Positions 28,757 to 37,508 of a DNA stretch of 39,804 nt are shown one piece after another. The position numbers and the translations under genes were made by a program. Position 1 is the stretch's first letter. Every line of letters starts with the position of its first letter. The DNA comes from Byssothecium circinans (taxonomy: Eukaryota > Ascomycota > Dothideomycetes > Pleosporales > Massarinaceae): assembly GCA_010015675.1 (NCBI GenBank), contig ML976989.1:95933-135736 (forward strand). Reading direction: 5' to 3'. The notes below the pieces were generated by a model. That model was not told where the DNA came from and did no database searches. It saw nothing but the letters and a program-made list of their open reading frames with translations.

Positions 28757-29216
28757 TGTTACTAAAAGGTATACTTGCTAGATCTTAATTCTTATTAGGA
28801 GAGGTTAGTTAGTGTAAGGTGTATATGTTAGGTAGTAAGCTTTAGTAGTTTAAAAGTTAAACGTATAAAGCAACTAATTCTATAATAAACTATAGAATAA
28901 CTAAGTATTAATCTAGGTAAGAGATAAACTAATAAGAGTTAACTATAAAGAACTAGAATTAGAAAGATAAAGGAAACCCTTCTAGTTTTTATACCACTTA
29001 CTCTATTCCTCTAATAAGTTCTTAATCCTACTTAAAGCCTTTGCTCCTTTAGTTCCTAGAATCTCTACTTAATCCTAGGATCTATAGGATTCTTAGGCTT
29101 TAGTAGGATCACGATTACGTGACTAACGCTCTGACCTTGCCTGGCGCCCTACCATCTAATACTCTCCCTAAGCGTATTATTCTTGCGTGGCTGCGCTTAT
29201 CTACTATCTTATAACA
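28757..29216 (-). repeat. 5' LTR of the outer retrotransposon
   Basis: It is 460 bp, TGTTACTAAAAGG...TTATAACA, followed by the ATAGC duplication. It keeps some bases (for example CACGATTACGTGAC at about 29109) that are transition-mutated in the 14222-14681 copy, and the reverse elsewhere. Confidence 0.92.
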
Positions 29217-29596
29217 ATAGCGTATAAATACCTACTAAACTAGCTAAATAAGTTATAATACCTTTAGAGCTAGTTTATATATATATAATACACTTATTAG
29301 CACTAAAATTATAGCGTGCAGCCTAGACCTATTAGAGAATTAGCGTAAGAAGGGTAGAGATTCCTAAAATTAGAAAAATATAAATAAATATTATATCTAG
29401 CTAGATATTGTTACTACTTTTCTTTTAATAAACTTTATATATATATATATATATATATAGTAGTAATATAAATAGTTAGCTATAAAGGATTAGCTTATAT
29501 AAGCTTTATAATAAGGTAGTGTCTAAATTTTCTAAAAATCTACACTTCCTAAGCTAGATCTTTTAGTATTAGAGGTATTTACTTACTTTAAACTTA

Positions 29597-31485
29597 TAAC
29601 GTATTCTACTACTAAACTACCTAAACTACTAAACTGCCTAAAATTCCTTAGCAATACTATTACTATCTTTAACGCGAAAATGCCTTAACTATACCAATTA
29701 GAATGAGACTAACACGAAGGTAGGCTACAGCTTGCCCTTACCATATATAATAGAGGCTAATTTAATAGCTACTAACGCGCTGCTAAGGCCTTTAACGTCA
29801 AACATCGCGTCTTATCTAAATAAGCTAGAAGAGTACCTTTTTAACTAGAAACGGTTCTAAATAGTTTAAAACTGTCCTTAACTAAAGAGGAAATGATCGT
29901 CTAATACATCCTTAATCTTAATTTGCGAGGATTCGCGCCTACGTTAGGCGAAGTATCAGATATAGCGAATAAACTACTGCGTAAGTAGGGTAGTAATAAA
30001 GTAGGCATTAACTAGTTAGTACAGTTTATAAACTATTTAAAACTATTAAAGATAGCCTAGAACCGTTTAAAAGACTATTAGAGAATGCTATAGAAAGATC
30101 CTAAGTTAATTAATGCGTAGTTTAAGCTTATAAAGGATACTAAAATTAAGTATAGCGTATATGATAACAATATCTATAACTTTGATAAGACTAGCTTTTA
30201 GATAGGTATTATTAGTTCTATAAAAGTAGTTACTAGCTTAAAGTGGCAAGCAAGGCCTACTATTGTTTAGCTAGGTAATAAAGAATAGGTAATAGACATC
30301 TAAAGTATACGTTTGAATAGTAAATGTATCTTGCTATTTATTATCTATAAAGGACGCGTTTATATCTCTTCGTGATATTAGGAAGCTAATATATTACGTA
30401 ATTAAAAGCTCTTTATCTTAGAGAATAGATAAACGACTAATAAGCTTAGCCTCGCGTAGTTAAAGCACTTTAATGCGTATATAAAGAATACTGTAGTAAG
30501 CGTCTATTAGTTGCTAATTTTAGATAGCTACAAAAGCCACCTAAATTAAGATTTTAAAAATTATTGTTAAGATAATAAGATCTTTATGCTTTGTATGCTA
30601 GCATACTCATTACACGTCCTCTAGCTACTTGATGTAGTGTTATTTTCGCCGCTTAAGCGCAGGTACTCTAAGATTGTTTAAGACTTAGCACGCTAACGCG
30701 TTTTTTATATTAATAAGGAAGCGTTTCTACTAGCCTTTAAAGACGCGTTTAAAAGCGTGTTTATAGTTTAAAACTATTAAAAGGCCTTTAAGGCGTTAGG
30801 GCTAGTCCTTTTAAATGCGTAGGTAGTACTTAATTGCTTTAATATGTGTATACGTACCTTACTAGGACCCCTACTACTAGAGACGCCATAGCAATTAAGA
30901 ATACTAAGTAATACACGTGAATTTAGCTTATAGTTAAAGTTTATACGTAATTCTATTACTTAATTACTACAAACGGCGTAGGGTAGGCTTTTGCAGCTTA
31001 TTAAAGGCGCTAAATTAGTGCAGCATAGTACTACGCTTATAAAGTCGCGCATTAAAGAGCTTAAAAAGCAACTTAAGGTAATAACTAAGCGTAAAATACG
31101 TAAGCGCAAGTATATTTAGAAGGGTAGCACTATAGAGTATAGTCTTATAGTAGACTAGAATAGTTCTAAACTATTAGAAACTATTTAAAACTATAAGAGA
31201 GTAAGGGTAGAAAGTAAATACAAAGTATGATAACTAGGTATTCACTACTACGGCAACTACGGTAAGGCTAGGCATAACGCAAGAACGTGTCGAGCAGATA
31301 AAAAAGGTCCTTTTAAGTTGGATGCTAGTACTTAGTATATTTTTTCAGATAGTAATGCGGATGATAATGACGATGAAGTTAAGTAAGTTACTGTTGCTAA
31401 GGAATTTTAGGCAGTTTAGTAGTTTAGGCAGTTTAGTAGTTTAGGCAGTTTAGTAGTTTAGGCAGTTTAGTAGTAGAATACGTTA
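29597..31485 (+). mobile_element. Pogo-type DNA transposon, full-length but RIP-mutated
   Basis: Termini are TAACGTATTCTACTACTAAAC (29597) and its inverted form ending CGTTA (31485), 1889 bp, at a TA target inside the non-autonomous element. Both ends carry short subterminal repeats; the right end has four 17-bp units of GGCAGTTTAGTAGTTTA (about 31410-31475). Length and TA target fit fungal pogo/Fot1 elements. Confidence 0.9.
29680..31386 (+). pseudogene. Decayed pogo transposase (CENP-B-type HTH, DDE, CCHC tail)
   Basis: With stops ignored, the plus-strand frame runs from NAKMP near 29680 to GTTAAGTAA near 31386. An HTH/CENP-B-like region has RGFAPTLGEVSDIANKLL at about 29930-29975. The DDE domain has NFDKTSFQIG at about 30179-30208 (family NFDETGFQMG), LILDSYKSH at about 30519-30545, and LLDVVLFSPLKR at about 30620-30655. 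A tail with YGNYGKARHNARTC (about 31245-31290) is a CCHC knuckle with Cys and His positions partly mutated. At least a dozen TAA/TAG codons show it cannot be expressed. Confidence 0.85.
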
Positions 31486-33235
31486 TATAGCTTTATTTAG
31501 TATATACTATCTTCCTCTTAAAGAGAAAGTAAGGATATCTAGTATATATAACTTTATTTAAAAGGATTACTAACTTTTCTTACCCTCTACCTTCTACCTT
31601 CTATAATAGTATTAAATCTAGGCTGCATGCTATAATAACTTAATAGCTATTAACTAATATACTAATAAGTAAGTCCTAAAATTTATATAGTATAATACTA
31701 AGGTTTAGGTATTAATCTATAGTATAAGGTTAATTTTAGGTACTAATACTTTATAGGTTAATAACTATTTTATTACATAAGCTATAGCTATAAGAATTTA
31801 GTACCTACTAGAATATATATATATCTATCTAGGTTTGAAATTTCAAAAGAAAATAATAAGGTTTGGCTTTGTTATTAAGATAATACTCTTTGATTTTCCT
31901 TGCTAAGCAATTTTAGCCCTCTCGGTGGTGTGGCCCTCTTGGTAGTGCTTTACGTTATAAGCTATTTAATAGTAACGTAAAGCACTACTAAACCGCGCAG
32001 AATTCCTTAGCAACACTATCACCATCTTTAACGCGAAAATGCTATAATAACGTTGGTCTGAAGCACTCTAACACAAAGGTAGACTTTAGCTTACTTTTGC
32101 TACATATAATAAAGGCTAATTTCTAAGCCTCTAACGCGCTGCTAAAGCCTTTAACGTTAAGGACTAAGTCTTTAACAAACGTGCTAAAGGAATACCTTTT
32201 TAAGTAGAAATAGTTCTAAACTATTTAAAACTATCTCTAACTAAGTATAAGATAATTGTTAAATACATTCTTAACCTTAATTCACGAGGATTCGCGCCTA
32301 CGCTAGGCGAAGTGTTGGATATAGCAAATAAACTACTAGCTAAGTAGGGTAAAAAGAGGGTAGGTAAGAACTAAGTAGAATAGTTTATAAACTATTTAAA
32401 ATAGTTATGAACTATTTAGAACTATGCAAAGGATTATTAGAGAGCTCTATAGGAAGATCCTAAGGTAGTTAGTAGGTAGTTTAAGCTTATAAAGAACACT
32501 AAAATTAAGTATAGCATATATGATAATAATATGCATAACTTTAACGAGACTAGCTTTTAGATAGGTATTATTAGCTCTATAAAAGTAGTTACTAGCTTAG
32601 AGAGGCAAGCAAGGCCTACTATTATTTAACTAGATGATAAAGAATAGGTAACAGAAATCTAAAGTATACGTTTAAATAGTGAATATACCTTACTATTTAT
32701 TATATATAAAGAACGCGTCTACATCTCTTTGTAGTACTAGGAAGCTAATATACTACGTAATTAAAAGCTCTTAGTCTTAAAGAATGGATAGATAACTAAT
32801 AAGCTTAGTCTCGCGTAGTTAAAGCACTTTAATAAGTATACAAAGAATATAGTAGTAGGTGTATACTAGTTGCTAATTTTAGATAGCTATGAAAGCTACC
32901 TAAATTAGGATTTTAAGGATTATTGCAAGGATAATAAGATTATTATACTTTATATGCCAGCGCACTTATTATACATTCTTTAGCTGCTTAATGTAGTATT
33001 ATTCTTGCTACTTAAGCGCAAGTACTTTAAGACTATTTAGAACTTAGCGCGCTAACACGTTTTTTATGTTAATAAGGAAGCGTTTCTACTAGCCTTTAAA
33101 GACGCGTTTTTAACCATGTTTATAGTTAAGAACTATTAAAAGGCTTTTAAGGCAATAGGGCTAGTCCCTCTAAACGCGTAGGTAGTACTTAATTGCTTTA
33201 ATATACGTATACGTACTTTACTAGGACCCCTACTA

Positions 33236-35301
33236 ACGTGTCCGTGCGCGTGATACGCGGGTAATACTAAAATACTTTACTTTTAATACGTAATAACTCC
33301 ACTAATATAGATCTAATTTAAGCTGTAATTAATAATATTGAATTGCTAAAGCTAGGTGAAACTTTCTTATACACAAAAACTACTACTAAATATAGTGTTA
33401 TACGGTCTACATTAATCTAAAGGCATTAAGGGATAACGCGCCCTATACAAGTTAAGAACTCTAACTAGTAAAAGCTCACCCTATAGTAAGAGCAGGAGCT
33501 TGTACGATATATTAAAAGACTTATAAAGAGACATATACCTCCTACTAGAGAGATAATATAGAACTTTGCCTTAATAATAGTAAAGGAGCTAGTTAGTAAG
33601 AGCTAAGTTACCCACTTTATTAACTAATACAGCATTTATCTTATCTCGTAATAGATAGTTAGCATAGATAGCAATTACTACAAAGCTAATTTAGAGAATA
33701 AATATCGCCTCTATTTTAACCTTCTACATAGCAAGATCAATTAATATCACATAGATCCTTGTTATATCTATAATATAGATGAAAAAGGCGTCCTAATTAG
33801 TATTATTAGTAGAATAAAGAGGATATTTAGTAGATAAATATAGGAGAAAAAGAAGGTTAGGGCATTACTCTAAGATAATAATCGCACATAGATTACGCTC
33901 CTAGCATGTATCTACGCTAATAGATTAGCTCTACTACTAAGCCTTATCTATAAGGCCGCCAATAAGGGCATCTAATTAAGCTAGGTAGAGGATATTAAGG
34001 TAGGATATTATAAAGTCTTTATTACCTTATCATCCTCTAGCTAGACAAACAATGATATTAGACTTGCCTAGCTTAAGTAGGTATTTAATTACTATATAAA
34101 AGAGAAGACTTAATAATTATATTAACTTTTAATCTTAGATAGCTATAGATCTTATGTTACTATGGACTTTATTAACTACTATAATTAGAATAGGATCCTC
34201 CTTACTATCCTACCTCCTTATTTAACTTATACACTTTAGCCACTTAACGTTGCGATGTTTAAGCCTCTATCAATAGCCTACTTAGTAGAGCTATTAAAAT
34301 ACCTTTATAGAAGCTAGGGCCTAGCTTCTATTACTAAAGGTGACTTCTTCCCCCTATTCTAGAATGCGTGGAAGGCCTCCTTTAAGGAATTAACTATCCT
34401 TAGCTCTTTTAGAGCCACAGGTATATCGCCACCTAATCCTAATTCTATCCTTGATAGGTTTACCTAGGATTAAGAATTAGGCGATAGCTCCTTATTAGGG
34501 CTTAGCAATCATGACTAGAGAAAGATGGATAGGCTTATACGATTAGCAGTAAAGGAACAGGGTAGTTAAGATATAAAAGAGCTTCATTAATCACTCTACC
34601 ATCTATCTATTGAAAATAAGCTACTTAAGCATGATAACGATGGGCTTAGGCAGGCGCTATCTATTAAGAAGAAGCGTAAGAAGAAGGGCAAAGCTCTAGA
34701 CCTTTAATAGCGCTAGGAGTATTATGGTGGAGCAGTCTTCTAGTCACTAAGGAAGCTAAGGGAGGCACGTATTCGTTAATCTATCAAGGAGTAGGAGGAT
34801 AAGTAGTAGCAGCTTCAAAAAGTAGAGATAGCAGAGCTAAAGAAGGCAGCTAAGCTATACAAGGAGAAAATCTAGCAGGAAAAGCGTGCTGCGCGAGAGG
34901 TAGCAAAGAAGGCGAAGGAGAAGGAGAGAGCTAAAAAGGTAGCTTAGTGCGCTGCCTAGAAGTCTACCTATAACGCAGAAAAAGCTCTACAACTATCCTA
35001 AAAGGGTAAGAGAAAGGCCTCTCAGCCATCTCTACAGAGCAGAAAGCGTCAGAAACGTAGTATTAATGCTACAGATGTTAGGGAGGCCTTAGAGGGTGCA
35101 TCTACTACCCCAACTAAATCTATATGCAGCGGCCGCGACGTTAAGCTTCTAGATAGATTTAAATAGTGCAAATTAATCGCAGCTATCAACTTACTACCCT
35201 GCAAGAAAATCTTATAATAATATTAATCATGGGTGGTTCTATAGCCTTATTTTTAATAGAGCGTTTTTAGTGTTGCCCACGCATCACGCGCACGGATACA
35301 T
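33236..35301 (+). mobile_element. DDE transposon of a second family inserted in the pogo copy
   Basis: It is 2066 bp, inserted at a TA (33234-33235 and 35302-35303) of the pogo transposase region; removing it restores CCTACTACTAGAG as in the other pogo copy. Its ~26-bp TIRs begin ACGTGTCCGTGCGCGTGATA and, inverted, ATGTATCCGTGCGCGTGATG, differing mainly by transitions. Its 3' third is visibly less RIP-mutated than the surroundings. Confidence 0.88.
33330..35170 (+). pseudogene. Decayed Tigger/pogo-like transposase of the second family
   Basis: On the plus strand, ignoring stops, there is an HTH-type N-terminal region with RHQGITRPIQ at about 33419 and RHIPPTREIIQNFA at about 33525. The DDE domain has YNIDEKG at about 33770-33790, LILDSYRSYVTMDF at about 34134-34175 and PLNVAMFKPL at about 34240-34268 (Asn for the usual Asp). 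A long Lys/Glu/Ala-rich coiled coil spans about 34560-35080. The protein is larger than the other pogo-type transposase here. The coiled-coil part retains long stretches without stops. A few dozen RIP-type stops lie upstream. Confidence 0.8.
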
Positions 35302-35466
35302 TACTAGAGACGCCGTGGCAATTAAAAACTCTAAGTAATACACGCGAATTTAGCTCGTAGTTAAGGCTTGTACAAGATTCTATTACTTAGTTACTATAAA
35401 TAGCGCGCGGTAGGCTTTCGCAGCTTGTTAAAGGCACTAAGTTAGTGCTGCAAGGCAGCGTGCTTA

Positions 35467-36186
35467 GCGTGTCCGTGCGCGTAACGCCTAGATTCGCGTA
35501 ACGCCCGCCTTTTACTAGGAAAATTAAAGAAAATAAGTAACTTTAAAGCTATATAACTTTTTAATTACTTTTTCTTTTTAAAAGCTTCCTTAACTAAAGT
35601 TATAGAGAAAAACTATCTTTATAACTTTAAAATTTTAGTTTTTTAATAATAATTAGTTTAAAGAAAAAAGTATAAAAGTACTAAAACTTAAGTCTTTAAA
35701 ATTAAAAAATAATATTTTTTTAGAAGTAAAGTATACTATTTAGAATATATTTTATATTAGGTTCTTTTTAATAAAATAACTACTTAAGAAGATATATTAT
35801 CTTTCCTAATTTTCTTATATAAAAAAGATTAAAAGATAGTATAACTTCCTAGTTAATAGTTTTATTAGAAAAAACCTAATATAAAATATATTCTAAATAG
35901 TATACTTTACTTCTAAAAAAATATTATTTTTTAATTTTAAAGACTTAAGTTTTAGTACTTTTATACTTTTTTCTTTAAACTAATTATTATTAAAAAACTA
36001 AAATTTTAAAGTTATAAAGATAGTTTTTCTCTATAACTTTAGTTAAGGAAGCTTTTAAAAAGAAAAAGTAATTAAAAAGTTATATAGCTTTAAAGTTACT
36101 TATTTTCTTTAATTTTCCTAGTAAAAGGCGGGCGTTACGCAAATCCAGGCGTTACGCGAATCCGGGCGTTACGCGCACGGACATGG
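35467..36186. mobile_element. Foldback MITE with ~300-bp inverted arms
   Basis: The left arm (35467-35763) and right arm (35873-36186) are inverted copies, separated by about 110 bp. From the CGCCTTTTACTAGG box inwards to TATATTAGG, about 250 bp, I see no mismatch. The outer part holds 16-18 bp repeats CGTAACGCC(T/C)(A/G)GATT, two units on the left and three on the right. TA duplications flank it (35465-35466, 36187-36188). The outermost GTCCGTGCGCGT is shared with the TIR of the 33236 transposon, so that family probably mobilises it. It has no coding capacity. Confidence 0.9.
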
Positions 36187-36596
36187 TATAAAGGCGCGCA
36201 TTAAAGAGCTTGAAAAGCAACTTGCAGCGGTAACTAAGTAAAAAACACGTAAGTGTAAGTATATTTAGAAGGGTAGTACTATAAAGTATAGTCCTATAGT
36301 AGACTAGAATAGTTCTAAACCATTAGGAACTATTTAGAACTATAAGAGGGCGAGGGTAAAAGGTGAACACGAAGTGTGATAACTAGATGTTTGCTACTAT
36401 GGTAACTGCGGTAAGGCTGGGCATAACGCGAGAACGTATTAAGTAGATAAAGAGGGTTCTTCTAAGTTAGAGGCTAGTACTTAGTTTATCATGTCAAGTA
36501 GTAATACGGACGATAATAGCGATGAAATTAAGTAAGTATTGCTAAGGAATTCTGCGCGGTTTAGTGGTATGCGCGGTTTGGTGGTGCTTTACGTTA

Positions 36597-36660
36597 CTTT
36601 ATATTAACTTCTTTTTAAACTTTAATTTAAATTTTTTATATAAGAAAAAAAATTATTTAC
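36597..36660. other. Short AT-rich spacer after the repeat block
   Basis: These 64 bp between the end of the pogo copy and the palindromic array are AT-rich and show no gene. Confidence 0.4.
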
Positions 36661-36802
36661 TTAAATTAGGGGGTTATTCCCCTATTTTAGGGGCTTAGGT
36701 ATCCCTAATTTAGGGACTTAACACCCTAAAATAGGGGCTCGCTCCCTAAAATAGGGGTTAAAAAGGCCCTAAATTAGGGGATTCAACACCCTATTTTAGG
36801 GA
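36661..36802. repeat. Cluster of palindromic CCCTA-(W)n-TAGGG motifs
   Basis: About 140 bp contain six or seven near-palindromes: CCCCTATTTTAGGGG, CCCTAATTTAGGG, CCCTAAAATAGGGG (twice), CCCTAAATTAGGGG, CCCTATTTTAGGG and a half site AATTAGGGGG. Spacers are 4-12 bp and not conserved. The cluster sits between the last transposon and the truncated HET-type gene. Confidence 0.85.
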
Positions 36803-36809
36803 AATCAAG

Positions 36810-37498
36810 GTCATAGTGCAGGCGTACCTTGTGGTCGAAATCGATATGGATGAGATAGTCAGGATATTTATCCACAGTAGTGTCGCATTTGGTATGCTCT
36901 CGACGACAGACATCCATCCAATGTTTGATGTTCGCATAGACATCTTCTTCCGTAGTACGTGGTTTAATGATGCGCCCGCTGAAGAGGTTTTGAACCGATG
37001 AGGGAGCTACTTAAACGTTATCTTACGTGTTCTACTGAGAGGTTCACGCCCAAAAGCAAACAGAGGTATCATAAACTCACCTTCGCCGCTGATGCAGATC
37101 TCAATTTCGGTATGTGAATTTGCGAAGTTGAGCTCCAGAACATCTTTACCCGTCGCCTGTCTATGCGATCTTGTGTCGAATCGAGTTCGAATTCTGACTT
37201 CTTCAACCTCGGCCAGGAGAGGATTCGACACAGCATGTCCCAGAAAATCCAGAAGGAAAGTGCATAGTTTGCAAGGCAACTCGTCATATTGTCTCAATGC
37301 AAGAGCTCGGTGCAACTGGTCACGGGACGAGAAGTAGACAGACTCTCGTGGTTCGTTCAGCCAGCTCTCGAGGTCACAAAAGTTGCACGAAGATAACGCG
37401 TCATCCTTGATGGCGATAGTGGTATTTTCATCGTGTCTCGGTCCTTTTGTGTCAGAGGTATCCTGACGGAATGGATCACTGATATCCAGTGCATTGAC
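36810..37498 (-). pseudogene. Truncated HET-type (heterokaryon incompatibility) gene, N-terminal part
   Basis: On the minus strand the frame is open from 37498 to a splice site at 37080. A 74-bp intron (37007-37080, GTGAGT...AAGTAG) joins it to 36828-37006 in phase, giving about 220 residues: CNFCDLESWLNE, then ELPCKLCTFLLDFLGH, then TEEDVYANIKHWMDVCRREHTKC and PDYLIHIDF. A CxxC(K)LC segment followed by a W..C...H..C segment is the usual lead-in to a fungal HET domain. The HET core itself should come next, but the sequence runs into the palindromic array and transposons at about 36805. No in-frame ATG follows the upstream TAA (37499-37501), so the first exon is also unclear. HET proteins trigger non-self cell death after fusion; this fragment is surely incomplete. 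Confidence 0.55.
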
Positions 37499-37508
37499 TT
37501 AATTCCTG

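Larger units (their letters stand above)
14222..29216 (-). mobile_element. Outer Ty3/gypsy chromovirus LTR retrotransposon (RIP-mutated, split)
   Basis: Two 460-bp LTRs (14222-14681, 28757-29216) of the form TG...CA are flanked by a perfect 5-bp duplication, ATAGC, at 14217-14221 and 29217-29221. The left LTR's TG is mutated to TA. The polypurine tract next to the left LTR and the frames of gag and pol show that the element reads on the minus strand. Without the nested insertion it is about 7.6 kb. LTR differences are mostly C/T and G/A transitions. It interrupts the non-autonomous element at 13986-31957. Confidence 0.92.
13986..31957. mobile_element. Non-autonomous TIR element split by an LTR retrotransposon and a pogo transposon
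   Basis: Both ends are present: TAACGTAAAGCACTACTAAG at 13986 and its inverted form ending in CTTTACGTTA at 31957, with matching subterminal GAGGGCC.CACCACCGAGAGGGC repeats. The element's own sequence is found at 13986-14221, 29217-29596 and 31486-31957. Joining these blocks gives the order of the intact ~900 bp relative at 12988-13887, plus about 160 bp of extra AT-rich sequence at roughly 31650-31808. No coding capacity is seen. Confidence 0.8.
31973..36596 (+). mobile_element. Second pogo-type transposon, interrupted by two further transposons
   Basis: The ends are TAACGTAAAGCACTACTAAAC (31973) and the inverted form ending GGTGCTTTACGTTA (36596). Its own sequence is at 31973-33235, 35302-35466 and 36187-36596. 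These join to a colinear relative of the 29597-31485 copy. Its transposase pseudogene spans the pieces. The C-terminal knuckle GNCGKAGHNAR at about 36410-36435 is better preserved than in the other copy. Its TIR carries CCGCGC repeats instead of the GCAGT type. Confidence 0.88.

Noticed and set aside
12133..36596. CRISPR array or mitochondrial insertion, suggested by the strongly AT-rich repeats.
   Set aside because: Repeats are transposon termini and LTRs with target duplications, and decoded fragments are transposase, gag and pol.
36661..36802. Internal telomere repeat tract.
   Set aside because: The CCCTAA and TTAGGG words alternate as palindromes with non-repetitive spacers and are not a head-to-tail array.
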